From assembly GCF_008641105.1 (NCBI RefSeq), contig NZ_VTTI01000002.1:145505-209504 (forward strand): a stretch of 64,000 bases of DNA. Reading direction: 5' to 3'. Source of the stretch: Halopseudomonas salina. GTDB taxonomy: Bacteria; Pseudomonadota; Gammaproteobacteria; Pseudomonadales; Pseudomonadaceae. Below the pieces are notes generated by a model, which was given only the letters and a program-made list of their open reading frames with translations, was not told the DNA's origin and made no database searches. The translations under genes and the position numbers were made by a program. Shown piece by piece: positions 45,972 to 56,419 of this stretch (the stretch's first letter is position 1; each line of letters starts with the position of its first letter).

Positions 45972-46787
45972 TCAGTCCTTGAAATCGGCCCAGACCGGAG
46001 CGTGATCAGATGGCTTTTCCATCCCCCGTATATCGTAATCAACGCCAGCATCCACACAGTGTTCGATCAGGTTCCTGCTTGCCATGATCAGATCTATACG
46101 CAGTCCGCGCTTTGGATCAGCCTCGAATCCGCGGCTGCGGTAGTCGAACCAGCTGAAACGATCGTCTACGTTCGGGTTCAGGTGGCGAAATGTATCAATC
46201 AGCCCCCAGTCCTTCAGTTTTTTCAGCCATTCACGCTCTTCTGGCAGGAAGCTGCACTTACCTGTGCGCAACCAACGTTTGGCGTTATCCGCCCCTATGC
46301 CAATGTCGATATCTTCAGGGGATATATTTATGTCGCCCATCACCACGACACGCTGATCCGGAGTGAATTGCTGCTCCAGATGGGCCTGCAGATCGGCGTA
46401 AAAGCGCGTCTTGGCAGGGAACTTTAGCGGGTGATCGCGGCTCTCACCCTGAGGGAAATAACCGTTGAAGATGACCGTCTGCTCACCATTCTTACTCATT
46501 ATGGCGGCGCTTATCATGCGCTTTTGCGCGTCCTCACCGTCCCCCGGAAAGCCCTTGTTCACCCACAGGGGCTTTTCCCGGGTCATCAGGGCAACGCCAT
46601 AGTGGCCTTTCTGGCCATGGAAATGAACGTGATATCCAAGGGAAGCAACGTCATCGAGGGGAAACATGGAATCGTCGACCTTGGTTTCCTGTAAGCCGAT
46701 CACATCAGGCGCATGTCGTTCGACTATTTCCTTCAGTTGATGAGGTCTGGCTCTTAGCCCGTTGATATTGAAGGAAACGAATTTCAT
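45972..46787 (-). CDS. xthA: Exonuclease III (AP endonuclease)
   Basis: A 271-residue ExoIII-type AP endonuclease with the EEP-fold motifs in order: [40 protein letters not shown] and [10 protein letters not shown]. It cleaves DNA 5' to abasic sites and removes 3'-blocking groups in base-excision repair. It is a single gene, convergent with clpA and divergent from tamA. Full length, no missing catalytic residue seen. Confidence 0.95.
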   Translation of the reverse strand: MKFVSFNINGLRARPHQLKEIVERHAPDVIGLQETKVDDSMFPLDDVASLGYHVHFHGQKGHYGVALMTREKPLWVNKGFPGDGEDAQKRMISAAIMSKNGEQTVIFNGYFPQGESRDHPLKFPAKTRFYADLQAHLEQQFTPDQRVVVMGDINISPEDIDIGIGADNAKRWLRTGKCSFLPEEREWLKKLKDWGLIDTFRHLNPNVDDRFSWFDYRSRGFEADPKRGLRIDLIMASRNLIEHCVDAGVDYDIRGMEKPSDHAPVWADFKD

Positions 46788-46905
46788 TGCTCATCCTGTT
46801 CAGGTTGGACCGGGTGCCGGTCTGTAAGAAGATGTATCTTGTGCCGGACATGGGTAGCCAGCATGTTAGCATCACTTTTGGCCTATTTGTCGCTGGAAAA
46901 ACTAC

Positions 46906-48618
46906 ATGCTTCGTCCGTTACTGCTGATTTTGCTGACCTTTTTTTCCATGGCAGCGCATGCCGGCCTCGAAGTGAATGTCGAGCCGGAAAATGAGCAGGT
47001 AGAAGACAATATTCAAGCCTTTGTCGGTGAAGTGGAAGCTTCCACAAGGCGCGAGATGGAGCGACTAGCCGGGCACAGCAAGGAGCAGGCGATTGATGCC
47101 GCGCAGGCGTTGGGGTATTACCAGGCCGAGATCACCCATCGAATAACGGGCAACCGGACTGACCCGGTCCTGGTGCTGGAAGTGCAGCTGGGTGAGCCTG
47201 TCCGACTCAGGGAAGTGGATATTCGCGTCGAAGGGGCCGGCATGGGAACCGAACCTTTTGATCTGCAAGGGGCCCAGAGAGGGCGGTTGCAACCGGGCGA
47301 CGTGTTGCACCATGGTCACTACGAAGCGATCAAGAGTTACATGGCTAATCAGGCCCTGCGCTTTGGCTATTTTTCGGGCCAATTCAGCCAGCAGCGCCTG
47401 CTGGTCAACATCGAAGACAACGTCGCCGATATCACGCTGGTCTACCAGACTGGCGAGCGCTTCCGTTTGGGCGACGTTGTCTTTTCCGAAACTCCCTTCG
47501 ACGACAACCTGCTGCAGCGTATGGTGGATTTTCGGACCGGTGCGCCATACGACGCCGACCTTCTTGCCAAACTGAATCGAGATCTGCTTGCCAGCGGATA
47601 CTTTGAGAATGTCCTGGTTTCAGCGCCGGCCTCACGGGCCGAGGAAGGGCTTATCCCGGTTGAGGTGCAGATTGCTGAACGTAAGCCGCATTCCCTCGGG
47701 CTGGGCGCGGGTTATTCAACCGACGTGGGTGCACGAGGGCGCATCAGCTGGACCGAGCATTGGGTCAATGCCCGTGGCCACAAACGTGGAGCGGAACTCG
47801 AGCTTTCCCTGCCCCGACAAGCGTTAACCGGTTATTACCAGATTCCGCTGACACACCCCCAAACCAATTCAGTGCGCTTTTTTGGTGGATGGCAGAACGA
47901 AGATATAGATGATATCGAGAGCCAGAGCTTCACCGTCGGGGCGCAGCATGAAAAGCTGCTGGACAGTGGATGGGAGCGGATCGCCGGTCTGCGTCTGGAG
48001 CATGAACGCTTTAGCCTGGGTAATGACTCCGGACAGAGCACACTCCTTATCCCGGGGGTGTCTTTCCAGCGCACAAAAAGCGTCGGTGGAATTGATCCAA
48101 GTCGGGGCTACAGTCTGATGCTGGACCTGCAAGGAGCAAAGAAAGGGGTAGTGTCGGATGTCGACTTCGCTCGTGTCTTTACCACAGCCAAAGGCCTGTA
48201 TACGTTTGAGGAAAACCACCGGTTTCTAGCCAGGGTCGGTCTGGGCGCGGTATATACCGATGATTTTGAACAGATCCCACCCTCGCTACGTTTTTTTGCC
48301 GGCGGCGATCAGTCGGTGCGAGGCTATGACTATCGTAGCCTGTCGCCGACCGATGATTCCGGCGAGCGAGTCGGAGGCCGGTTTTTGCTCGATAGCAGTC
48401 TCGAGTATCAATACGAATTCATTCCCAAGTGGCGTGCGGCTACCTTTGTAGACCATGGCAACGCCATGGACTCCCTCGCTGCGGCTCGCAAGACCAGTGT
48501 CGGCGTGGGTATTCGCTGGGTATCTCCGGTAGGTCCTATTCGGGTGGATCTCGCTCAGTCCATCAGTGACTCGGATGAGGGCTTCCGTATCCACTTTTCC
48601 ATGGGGCCGGAACTATGA
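46906..48618 (+). CDS. tamA: TamA outer-membrane translocation subunit
   Basis: A 570-residue Omp85-family protein with a signal peptide (ending AAHAGLE), three POTRA domains (about 25-260) and a C-terminal 16-strand barrel. Barrel features include IRWVSPVGPIRVDLAQSI and the RGYDYRSLSP segment (the conserved VRGY motif of the barrel loop). Together with TamB it forms a complex spanning the envelope, linked to autotransporter assembly and phospholipid transport. It overlaps tamB by 4 bp. Confidence 0.93.
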   Translation: MLRPLLLILLTFFSMAAHAGLEVNVEPENEQVEDNIQAFVGEVEASTRREMERLAGHSKEQAIDAAQALGYYQAEITHRITGNRTDPVLVLEVQLGEPVRLREVDIRVEGAGMGTEPFDLQGAQRGRLQPGDVLHHGHYEAIKSYMANQALRFGYFSGQFSQQRLLVNIEDNVADITLVYQTGERFRLGDVVFSETPFDDNLLQRMVDFRTGAPYDADLLAKLNRDLLASGYFENVLVSAPASRAEEGLIPVEVQIAERKPHSLGLGAGYSTDVGARGRISWTEHWVNARGHKRGAELELSLPRQALTGYYQIPLTHPQTNSVRFFGGWQNEDIDDIESQSFTVGAQHEKLLDSGWERIAGLRLEHERFSLGNDSGQSTLLIPGVSFQRTKSVGGIDPSRGYSLMLDLQGAKKGVVSDVDFARVFTTAKGLYTFEENHRFLARVGLGAVYTDDFEQIPPSLRFFAGGDQSVRGYDYRSLSPTDDSGERVGGRFLLDSSLEYQYEFIPKWRAATFVDHGNAMDSLAAARKTSVGVGIRWVSPVGPIRVDLAQSISDSDEGFRIHFSMGPEL

Positions 48619-51600
48619 TGCTGTTCGTCCTCAAGGTACTGTTCAGAGGCTTGCTGGTACTGCTGCTCATCCCTTTGCTGTTGGCCTTGTTGCTTATGAA
48701 CGAGTCAGTCAATCGCTGGCTGTTCGAGCGTATACAGGGGCTTGAACCCCGACTGGAACTTGGGCTTGAGGAGGGGCAGCTGTGGCGGGGCTGGGATTTC
48801 GATCGCATAGTCTGGCGTGACCAGGGGATCGAGGTTGTGGTTGAGGATGTCCGCTTTGCCTGGTCGCCCGAATGTCTTTTTGGTGCGCGTTTTTGCGTCG
48901 ATGAACTGGATGTGGCCAGCATCCAGATGACGACGCAGCCAACGGATGAGGAGCAGGTGGAGCGTACCCAGATCACGCTGCCGGATATCCGGTTGCCGGT
49001 TGGCGTTCAGATCGAGCAGCTCCGTGTCGGTAGTTTGTACGTCAACTCCAATGAACCTCTACTGACCAATATCGAGCTGGCAGCGCATCTGCGTGACTCC
49101 GAACTGGTCATTCATCGCTTTACCGGCACAGGTCCCGATCTTGACTGGCAAATGAACGGCGACATCCGGCTGGTCAATGGTTGGCCACTGAAGATCCATG
49201 CACTGCTGAACCTGCCCCCGGTCGATCAACAGCCCTGGGCGCTTGATCTGCGTCTGGGCGGAAGTGTTACTGAACTGGATGTCGAAGCTGCCAGCAAAGG
49301 CTTCCTGGAAGGACGCCTGAGCGCACAGCTGCAACCCCTCGACCCGCAGATGCCGGCTACCCTCGCGTGGCGGGGCGATCGTTTTGTTGTACCTGTGGAA
49401 TTGCCCAGAGAGCTTGTTATCCGCCAGTCGTCACTGGACGCGCAGGGCAATATGGAGGAGGGGTATCGAATTACCGGCGGTGCCATCCTGCCTGGTGAGG
49501 GCGGCGACATAGAGCTTGATCTGGCTACCATCATCAACATGACAGGAATGGAAGATCTGATGTTGGCGCTGTCCGTCGTCGAGCAGCCAACTCGCCGTGT
49601 GGCGCTGACCGGTAGCGCCAGTTGGGAAGAACAGCTTGTTGGGGAGGTCGAGCTCGATCTGGCTCAGTTTCCGTGGCAGTGGCTATATCCGCAGGAAACC
49701 GGTGAAATTCAACTCGAGCAGCTATCGATTGACGCCACTCTGCGTGACATGCAGGGCCAGGGCAATCTGCACGCACAACTATCTGGTGTGGCCGGGCAGA
49801 ATGTCGATCTGAGCATGGCCGTATCCGGAAACCCGGACGAAATACGTGTGGCTTCGGCTGAGATGATCACCGAGGCTGGCTCCGCCACTGCAACCGGCAT
49901 CTTGCAGTTGGTCAATGGCCTGGCATGGGATGCCCGTATGGTGCTCGAAGGTATCGACCCTGGCGCCTTCGTAGACGATCTTCCAGGGGACCTGAACGGA
50001 ACGGTTGCCACTACCGGCAGCCTGGTGAACGAGCAACTTGAGCTGGATGCCGAATGGGCGCTGGAAGGCACATTACGGGCCAGACCCCTGGAACTGACTG
50101 GCTCGGTGAGCAAGGGAGAGGATTCCTGGGTGCTGGAGGATCTGCTCTTTCGCCAGGGCCGCAATAGCGTTACGGGTAGCGGGCGAATCAGCGACAACAT
50201 CGACGCCCGGTTAAATGTGCGGATGCCTGAGCTGGCTACGCTCTGGCCGGGACTTGGCGGTGCACTCAATGGTGATATCAACACCAGCGGGCGGCAGACA
50301 GCGCCAATAATTGATGCTGACCTGCGTGGCGAGCGTCTGGCTTATGAAGGGTCACGCATTGCGGACCTGACGCTGAAAGGCAAGGTGACTCTGTCCGAGG
50401 CGATGCCTGGTGATCTGACTCTGACCGCCCTGAAGATTCGCAGCGGCGACACCCGAATTGGCGATCTGTCACTGACCTTAAAGGGCAACCGTGCGGCCCA
50501 TCGACTTGCAGTCGAGCTGGAAAACGGTATCGCCGGTATTGATGCCGAATTACGGGGCGCATTGAGTGATGATCGTTGGCAGGGACTGCTCAGCAGTGCC
50601 GACATCGAATATGGTGTGCTGGACTGGCAGCTGGTTGACGCAGCCAGGTTGACATACCGGCTTGACCCCGCTCAGTTACGCATTGCCGAGCACTGCTGGC
50701 GGCATGCGCAAGCGCGACTGTGTTTCAACGGGGAGCAACGCCTGTTGCCCGATCGCCAGCTCGATGTTGCGTTGACCGATTTTTCCCTGTCTTCGCTCGA
50801 GGATCTGCTTCCCGAGGGCTTTGCCTGGAACGCGGACCTCAATGCCAATCTCGAACTCAAGCAGGCGGTGGGCGGGGAACCTGTCGTTGACTTGAGCTTG
50901 CGTAGTGTCGACGGCATGGTGGCGATTACTGAAGCGGAACAGACTCTGGCGTTTCCCTACGATCTTCTGGATATCAACACCCAGATGCGAGCTGGCATCG
51001 CTCGCAGTCGTATCCAGTTGGCCAGCGAAGGCTTCGGGACGCTGGATATCCAGGCAGATGTAGATGATCCGGTAGGCGAGCAGATTCTCACCGGTCAGTA
51101 CAATATCGAAGGCCTTAAACTGAATATCCTGAGGCCTTTCCTGCCTCAGGTAGACACCCTGCGTGGTGAATTGAGTGGCAGCGGCAGGCTTGCCGGAGCC
51201 TTGCGTCAACCGGAGATAGTCGGAAGGCTGCAACTGGTCGAAGGACATGTCAGCGGGCCCGAGCTGCCCGTGAGCCTGGAGGAGCTTGAAGTCGAGATTG
51301 ATATCAATGGCCAGCGAGCTGTGGTGGATGGCCAGTGGACCAGTGGCGATGAGGGCGAGGGGAGTCTCACTGGCTCCATCACCTGGGCTCCGGAACTTGA
51401 TCTTGATCTGGCCTTGAAGGGCAGTCGGCTACCAGTCATTGTGGAACCCTACGCCGACCTGCGTGTCAGCCCGGATCTGCAGGTAACGCTGGCTGACAAC
51501 AAGCTGCGAGTCAGGGGCGAGATAGCAGTCCCTGAGGGTGATATTACTGTACGTGAATTGCCCGAACAGGCGGTGAGGCTGTCTCCGGACGTGGTTATTG

Positions 51601-52322
51601 TCGGTGAAGAACCTGAAGATCAAGCTCCACCGCTGGACATCGACGCACGAATACAACTGGCAGTGGGTGATCAGCTGCGCTTTTCGGCCTTCGGCCTGAG
51701 CGGGCGTCTGAGCGGGCGCATCATGGTCGAAGAAGATATGAATGCGACCGGCGATCTGAATATTCTGGATGGCCGTTTCCGGCGCTATGGTCAGCGGCTC
51801 AGCCTGCGCCGGGCACAAATTCTGTTTGCCGGTCCGATTTCACAGCCCTTTCTTAACATTGAAGCCATTCGGCGCGTTGACGACGTCGTCGCCGGTTTGC
51901 GCCTGACCGGGCGTGCCGAGGCGCCGCAGACCGAAGTCTTCTCCGAACCAGGCATGCCCCAGGAGCAAGCCCTGGCCTATTTGATTCTGGGTCGCCCCCT
52001 GGGAGCAGATGGCGGCGACAGCAACCTGGTAGGTCAGGCAGCCTTGGCTCTGGGCATGGCCGGTGGCGCCCCGCTTGCCAAGAATCTGGCCAATACACTT
52101 GGCATAGAGGATTTTCAGCTGGAAACCGAGGGCTCAGGTATTTCGACACAAGTTGTCGCAGCGGGCTACATTACGGAAAAGCTCAGCCTGCGTTATGGTG
52201 TCGGGGTGTTCGATCAGGCGAATCAGTTGGCTATACGCTATGATCTGACTCGCAGGTTATATCTTGAGGCGGTGAGCGGCTTTGCCAGTTCGCTGGATTT
52301 CTTCTACCGTATCGATTTCTAG
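48615..52322 (+). CDS. tamB: TamB, AsmA-like lipid-transfer/translocation protein
   Basis: A 1235-residue protein with an N-terminal membrane anchor (about 5-30), a very long beta-rich, taco-shaped repeat region, and a C-terminal DUF490 domain (residues about 880-1235) ending with the [23 protein letters not shown] sequence. TamB is anchored in the inner membrane, spans the periplasm and docks on TamA; it is implicated in outer-membrane assembly and lipid transport. Length is near the usual 1250. It is translationally coupled to tamA by an ATGA overlap. Confidence 0.93.
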   Translation: MMLFVLKVLFRGLLVLLLIPLLLALLLMNESVNRWLFERIQGLEPRLELGLEEGQLWRGWDFDRIVWRDQGIEVVVEDVRFAWSPECLFGARFCVDELDVASIQMTTQPTDEEQVERTQITLPDIRLPVGVQIEQLRVGSLYVNSNEPLLTNIELAAHLRDSELVIHRFTGTGPDLDWQMNGDIRLVNGWPLKIHALLNLPPVDQQPWALDLRLGGSVTELDVEAASKGFLEGRLSAQLQPLDPQMPATLAWRGDRFVVPVELPRELVIRQSSLDAQGNMEEGYRITGGAILPGEGGDIELDLATIINMTGMEDLMLALSVVEQPTRRVALTGSASWEEQLVGEVELDLAQFPWQWLYPQETGEIQLEQLSIDATLRDMQGQGNLHAQLSGVAGQNVDLSMAVSGNPDEIRVASAEMITEAGSATATGILQLVNGLAWDARMVLEGIDPGAFVDDLPGDLNGTVATTGSLVNEQLELDAEWALEGTLRARPLELTGSVSKGEDSWVLEDLLFRQGRNSVTGSGRISDNIDARLNVRMPELATLWPGLGGALNGDINTSGRQTAPIIDADLRGERLAYEGSRIADLTLKGKVTLSEAMPGDLTLTALKIRSGDTRIGDLSLTLKGNRAAHRLAVELENGIAGIDAELRGALSDDRWQGLLSSADIEYGVLDWQLVDAARLTYRLDPAQLRIAEHCWRHAQARLCFNGEQRLLPDRQLDVALTDFSLSSLEDLLPEGFAWNADLNANLELKQAVGGEPVVDLSLRSVDGMVAITEAEQTLAFPYDLLDINTQMRAGIARSRIQLASEGFGTLDIQADVDDPVGEQILTGQYNIEGLKLNILRPFLPQVDTLRGELSGSGRLAGALRQPEIVGRLQLVEGHVSGPELPVSLEELEVEIDINGQRAVVDGQWTSGDEGEGSLTGSITWAPELDLDLALKGSRLPVIVEPYADLRVSPDLQVTLADNKLRVRGEIAVPEGDITVRELPEQAVRLSPDVVIVGEEPEDQAPPLDIDARIQLAVGDQLRFSAFGLSGRLSGRIMVEEDMNATGDLNILDGRFRRYGQRLSLRRAQILFAGPISQPFLNIEAIRRVDDVVAGLRLTGRAEAPQTEVFSEPGMPQEQALAYLILGRPLGADGGDSNLVGQAALALGMAGGAPLAKNLANTLGIEDFQLETEGSGISTQVVAAGYITEKLSLRYGVGVFDQANQLAIRYDLTRRLYLEAVSGFASSLDFFYRIDF

Positions 52323-52398
52323 GGCCGCCACGGCGGATGTCGGGCGGTCATTTGCCATGCAGGTTCTGCATGGTTTCCACAAGTACAAAGGAGCTCTT

Positions 52399-52899
52399 AT
52401 GTCTAGCGTTACAATGCGCGGTAATCCAGTTCTGGTTGGTGGTGATTTCCCCAAGGCGGGTGACAAGGCTCCGGCGTTCAGTCTGGTGGGCAAGGACCTG
52501 TCGGATGTTGAACTGTCGAGCATGGCTGGCAAGCGCAAGATCCTCAACATTTTCCCCAGCGTTGATACACCGACCTGCGCTACCTCGGTGCGTACCTTCA
52601 ACGCCAAGGCCAACGATGTGGAAAACACCGTTGTCGTCTGCATCTCGGCTGACCTGCCATTCGCCCAGGCGCGCTTTTGCGGTGGTGAGGGTCTGGATAA
52701 CGTGATCAATCTGTCCACCATGCGCGGTAGCGAATTTGCCCATAACTATGGTGTAGCGATTGAGGACGGCCCGCTGGCTGGTCTGACTGCCAGAGCGGTA
52801 GTAGTGCTGGATGAGAATGATCAGGTCCTGTACAGCGAACTGGTACCCGAAATTGGTCAGGAGCCGAACTACGAGCAAGCACTGGGTGCTCTGGCTTGA
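52399..52899 (+). CDS. tpx: Tpx thiol peroxidase
   Basis: A 166-residue atypical 2-Cys peroxiredoxin. The peroxidatic cysteine lies in [16 protein letters not shown] and the resolving cysteine in [11 protein letters not shown], the two conserved sites of Tpx. It reduces hydroperoxides using thioredoxin, in the cytoplasm or periplasm depending on species; no signal peptide is seen. The ATG at 52399 has AAAGGAG upstream. A terminator follows; wrbA is convergent. Confidence 0.95.
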   Translation: MSSVTMRGNPVLVGGDFPKAGDKAPAFSLVGKDLSDVELSSMAGKRKILNIFPSVDTPTCATSVRTFNAKANDVENTVVVCISADLPFAQARFCGGEGLDNVINLSTMRGSEFAHNYGVAIEDGPLAGLTARAVVVLDENDQVLYSELVPEIGQEPNYEQALGALA

Positions 52900-52918
52900 T
52901 ATAGTCGCGGGTCAGAAT

Positions 52919-52954
52919 AAAAGAGCCGGGGAGCGAAAGCTTCCCGGCTTTTTG
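52919..52954. terminator. Bidirectional terminator between tpx and wrbA
   Basis: Hairpin AAGAGCCGGG(GA)GC GAAA GCTTCCCGGCTTTTT with an A-rich left and T-rich right flank, lying between the convergent tpx and wrbA genes. Confidence 0.82.
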
Positions 52955-52963
52955 CTATCTGAT

Positions 52964-53563
52964 TCAGCTATTGAGTTTGGCTGTAATTTTGGCCACATGT
53001 TCGCCCTGGAAACGGGCGATACTCAGTTCGCGCTCGTCCGGTTGCCGTGAGCCATCGCCACCCGCCAGGGTCGATGCGCCGTAAGGTGTGCCGCCACTGA
53101 CCTTGGAGATATCGAACAGCTCCGGTGTGCCGTAACCAATGGGTACGATAGTCATGCCGTGATGGGCGAGGGTGGTCCACACAGATGTGATAGTCATCTC
53201 TTGCCCGCCGCCCGTGCCGGTGGACGTGAATACGCTGGCAACCTTGCCGAACAAGGCGCCCTTGGCCCAGAGACCTCCAGTCTGATCGAAGAAGGTCCGC
53301 ATCTGACCTGACATATTGCCGAAACGTGTGGGCGTGCCAACGATGATCGCATCGTAATCGCCCAGTTCTGATGGGGACGCCTGGTTACCAGCCAGATCCG
53401 TCTTTCCGCCGGCATTCTTGAAAGCTTCCTGATCCATGGTTTCGGGGATATGTTTCAGCGTGACTTCAACGCCTTCTACACGACGAGCGCCTTCGGCTAC
53501 GGCCTGGGCCATGGTTTCGATATGACCATACATGGAATGGTATAGAACGAGTACTTTAGCCAT
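52964..53563 (-). CDS. wrbA: WrbA NAD(P)H:quinone oxidoreductase
   Basis: A 199-residue WrbA protein with a flavodoxin-like fold: FMN-binding [36 protein letters not shown] and the [12 protein letters not shown] segment. It reduces quinones by two electrons, limiting redox cycling. It lies back-to-back with the tpx gene, giving a small oxidative-stress pair. Single gene with its own start, preceded by AGGAG. Confidence 0.93.
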   Translation of the reverse strand: MAKVLVLYHSMYGHIETMAQAVAEGARRVEGVEVTLKHIPETMDQEAFKNAGGKTDLAGNQASPSELGDYDAIIVGTPTRFGNMSGQMRTFFDQTGGLWAKGALFGKVASVFTSTGTGGGQEMTITSVWTTLAHHGMTIVPIGYGTPELFDISKVSGGTPYGASTLAGGDGSRQPDERELSIARFQGEHVAKITAKLNS

Positions 53564-53695
53564 TGATTGCTCCTTGAGATGAGTAATTTACCAAACCATG
53601 ATGCATCGGATTAACGGTTGTTAAAAATCAAAAAACGGCACAAAACAATCGGTACTGTCGATGTATTGACTTCGCGCATTACCCTACCAGCCAGC

Positions 53696-55030
53696 CTAGC
53701 CGAAGATTTCTACCCTGACCTGTAATCCACCAGAATGCGCTGGCATAAAGCGGACTAATCCGGAATACCGCTCTACCACGTCCCGAACAATGGCCAGGCC
53801 CAGACCGTGACCAGGTGTCTGCTCATCCAGTCGCAAGCCACGCTGCCCCAGTCTGATCATTTCAGTGTTCTCTACACCACTACCATCGTCGCTGACCGTG
53901 ATAGAGATCATCTGGGGGGTCTGTTCCAGGGAAAGCTCAATAAAGCGTGTTGACCACTTGCCGGCGTTATCCAGCAGATTGCCGAGTATTTCGTTCAGGT
54001 CATGTTCCTCGACCGGCCACCGACTTTCCTCTGCAAGGGACGTGGATAGTTCGAAGGTTTTTTCCGGGTAAAGACGGCCAAGCATCCACAAGAGATCGCG
54101 CGCCTGTTTGACGGGATAGGCGCTCTTGCCGACCTGAGGTCCGGCAAATCGACTGCGACGCATTTCTGCTTCGAGCTGCTTGTCAAGGTCACCCAGGCGC
54201 ACAGCCATCTGTTGCCGTAGTGAGTCATCGAGTGGTCGGTTGGTGTCCTCGAGAACCTGCCTGACCGCGGCGATGGGTGTTTTCACGCTATGGGACAGGT
54301 TGGCCAGCGCCTCCCGGGAACGTTCCAGGCGCTGATCCAGAGAGTCGAGTAATTGGTTGAGCTGTTGAACCAATGGGCGAAACTCATCTGGCGTCTTTAC
54401 ATCGATTCGCGAAATCTCACCGGTTTGAAGTTGCTTCAAAGCCACTTGGAGTGCTGCTGCCGGGCGCATGGAGAAGCTGATGCCAAGCCAGATCACTCCG
54501 GCCAGCAGGCCGACTAATAACACCGAGACTACGGCGGTCCAGGCATGCAGCTCCGCCTGACTCAATTTGAGGGCATCCATATCCTCCGAGACGATAACCA
54601 CAATCGGCGTGCCCTGGATTTCAAACGACCGCCGATAGGCAAGAATGTCCGCCGGTGCGTTATCTGCCGTTTTATTCTGCACTCGGATGCTGCCCTGTTT
54701 CCCGGATTGAATCAGTGGCCTGAGCAGCGGTGCCCAGGTTTCGGGCGAGATGACGGTGGTGGTAGGGGAGTGCACGGCAAAGGCATGGTGGAAGACTTCC
54801 TGAAAGTAATCACCGGTTTGCAGTGCACCTACCACGCCATCGACTTCCTGCAGCTGCAATTGGAGAAAGGTAACCTCCTCCATAAGCCGGTGTTCTATAA
54901 AGTCCCGTGACATTCTGTCCAGCAGAAAACCATGCACTACCCAGGCGATAGCCATCAGCCCGATTCCGGCTGGCAGCAGTATGGCAAGCAAGGCACCCTT
55001 TACCGATGTTGGTCCCCTAAACAGTATCAT
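53696..55030 (-). CDS. Sensor histidine kinase of a copper-linked two-component system
   Basis: A 444-residue inner-membrane kinase with two membrane helices (about 12-36 and 163-188), a periplasmic sensor of about 125 residues, a HAMP-like linker (about 189-240), a dimerisation domain with the phospho-acceptor H247 (NLSHSVKTPI), and an ATPase domain (LLDNAGKWS, DDGSGV, GHGLGLAIV). The domain layout and LSHSVKTP motif resemble PhoQ/QseC-type kinases. Its start overlaps the response regulator by 14 bp, so both are cotranslated. The sensor domain is not Met-rich, so copper sensing is inferred only from the divergent copper operon. Confidence 0.9.
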   Translation of the reverse strand: MILFRGPTSVKGALLAILLPAGIGLMAIAWVVHGFLLDRMSRDFIEHRLMEEVTFLQLQLQEVDGVVGALQTGDYFQEVFHHAFAVHSPTTTVISPETWAPLLRPLIQSGKQGSIRVQNKTADNAPADILAYRRSFEIQGTPIVVIVSEDMDALKLSQAELHAWTAVVSVLLVGLLAGVIWLGISFSMRPAAALQVALKQLQTGEISRIDVKTPDEFRPLVQQLNQLLDSLDQRLERSREALANLSHSVKTPIAAVRQVLEDTNRPLDDSLRQQMAVRLGDLDKQLEAEMRRSRFAGPQVGKSAYPVKQARDLLWMLGRLYPEKTFELSTSLAEESRWPVEEHDLNEILGNLLDNAGKWSTRFIELSLEQTPQMISITVSDDGSGVENTEMIRLGQRGLRLDEQTPGHGLGLAIVRDVVERYSGLVRFMPAHSGGLQVRVEIFG

Positions 55031-55682
55031 TGAACAGGTACCCCTGACCGCGCCGCGTTGAGATGGTGTCTGTGCCTACAAGTTTGCGCAGTCTGCCGAT
55101 GTAGGCCTCAATGACGTTGTCACTTGGGCTTTCATTGAGGCTGTAAAGCTGCTCTATCAGCTGCTCCTTGGAGAACACATGACCGGGCTGGCTCATCAAG
55201 CAGCGCAGAAGGCGGAACTCGGTGCCCGTCAGGCTGTGCTCGATACCGTCGCCCATTTTCAGGCTCTGGCGATGTTCATCAAGCTCAAACCGACCCGCTG
55301 TAATCAATGAGCGCACTCTGCCTTCGCTGCGCCGGACTATGGCATTGAGCCGCGCTATCAGTTCTTCGGACTGAAAGGGCTTGGCCAGATAGTCGTCGGC
55401 CCCCGCCTTGAGTCCATTTACCTTGTCCTGCCAGTCACTCCGTGCGGTCAGGATCAGGACCGGAAAGTCTGCTTGATTCGCGCGCCAGTTACGCAGCACA
55501 TCCAGACCGCTGCCATCCGGCAGGCCCAGGTCCAACACACACACCCGGTAATCTTCCTGTTTGCCAAGCAGCTCGGCCTCTCTGGCTGTGTGAGCGGTAT
55601 CGACGCTGAAGCCAGCCTTGGCCAATTGGCTGGCAAGTCCTTCTGCCAGCAATAAATCATCTTCAACGAGCAGTAGTCGCAC
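55017..55682 (-). CDS. OmpR-family response regulator of a copper-linked system
   Basis: A 221-residue OmpR/PhoB-type regulator. The receiver has the acidic pair (VEDD), phospho-acceptor D51 (LDLGLPDGSG), and switch residues T/K (ILTAR, KPFQSEE). A winged-helix domain follows (LTGTEFRLLRCLMSQPGHVFSKEQLI, RRGQGYLF). Two 11-bp-spaced CTGAA repeat operators lie immediately upstream, shared with the divergent copper operon. QseB/PmrA-like by sequence; CopR-like by context. Confidence 0.91.
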   Translation of the reverse strand: MRLLLVEDDLLLAEGLASQLAKAGFSVDTAHTAREAELLGKQEDYRVCVLDLGLPDGSGLDVLRNWRANQADFPVLILTARSDWQDKVNGLKAGADDYLAKPFQSEELIARLNAIVRRSEGRVRSLITAGRFELDEHRQSLKMGDGIEHSLTGTEFRLLRCLMSQPGHVFSKEQLIEQLYSLNESPSDNVIEAYIGRLRKLVGTDTISTRRGQGYLFNDTV

Positions 55683-55723
55683 GGGCGGCTTCCTCGCGGG
55701 ATTGATGGAGGTTGACAGTGTCT

Positions 55724-55748
55724 CCCATCAACCTGAAACCAGACTGAA
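55724..55748 (+). promoter_or_regulatory. Response-regulator operator, left arm
   Basis: Reading along the plus strand, CCCATCAACCTGAA (55724-55737) contains CTGAA (55733-55737), and a second CTGAA lies at 55744-55748. The 11-bp spacing is that expected for OmpR-type regulator dimers. The same 14 bp occur inverted in the right arm. Confidence 0.7.
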
Positions 55749-55767
55749 CTGCAATTAATTCACCATT

Positions 55768-55792
55768 TTCAGAAAGGATTCAGGTTGATGGG
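55768..55792 (-). promoter_or_regulatory. Response-regulator operator, right arm
   Basis: On the minus strand this reads CCCATCAACCTGAA, 6 bp, CTGAA, with 11-bp spacing of the CTGAA units. The 14-bp arm is an exact inverted copy of the left arm, about 41 bp apart. One arm probably serves the regulator gene and the other the copper operon. Confidence 0.7.
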
Positions 55793-55831
55793 TGATGGTG
55801 CACTCATTCAGACCAATGAGAGGAAGGTGTC

Positions 55832-56365
55832 ATGAATCCAGCCAGATTTGTAGTTGCAGCGGTAGCTTTATCGGTCTCGAGTTTTGTTTTTGCCGCGGGT
55901 GGTCACCATGGTGCCCACGGCGAGGGAGTCAATATCGGGGAAGTGGGCAAAGCCTCGGATGCTGACCGGACTATCACCGTACAGATGCACGACAACTACT
56001 ACGAGCCCGAGTCGATCGCGGTGAAGCCGGGTGAAACCGTGCGGTTTGTGGTCGAGAACAAGGGCAGCCTGGTTCACGAGTTCAATATCGGAACGGCAGC
56101 CACCCATGAGGCCCATCAGGAAGAAATGATGATGATGGTCAACCATGGCGTGATCGACGGCGGCACCATCCACCACGACATGATGGAGATGGATATGGGT
56201 AATGGCCACTCCATGAAGCACGATGATCCCAATAGTGTGCTGCTTGAGCCGGGTAAGAGCCAGGAGCTGGTCTGGACATTTGCCGAAAGCGGCACTATCG
56301 AATTTGCCTGCAATGTCCCGGGCCATTACCAGGCAGGCATGTATGGCGAGGTGGTATTTGACTGA
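55832..56365 (+). CDS. Periplasmic cupredoxin (CopI-like)
   Basis: A 177-residue exported cupredoxin (signal peptide ending FVFAAGG). The type-1 copper ligands are visible: histidine in LVHEFNIG and Cys-His-Met in ACNVPGHYQAGM. A His/Met-rich insert (HEAHQEEMMMMVNHG, HHDMMEMDMGNGHSMKHD) adds further copper-binding capacity. CopI-type cupredoxins confer copper tolerance. It is the first gene of the copper operon, with copA 54 bp downstream. Confidence 0.87.
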   Translation: MNPARFVVAAVALSVSSFVFAAGGHHGAHGEGVNIGEVGKASDADRTITVQMHDNYYEPESIAVKPGETVRFVVENKGSLVHEFNIGTAATHEAHQEEMMMMVNHGVIDGGTIHHDMMEMDMGNGHSMKHDDPNSVLLEPGKSQELVWTFAESGTIEFACNVPGHYQAGMYGEVVFD

Positions 56366-56419
56366 TCCCGTTTTCTCACCGAGCCCATCAATTCAATCAG
56401 TAATGTCTGGAGCAAAACC

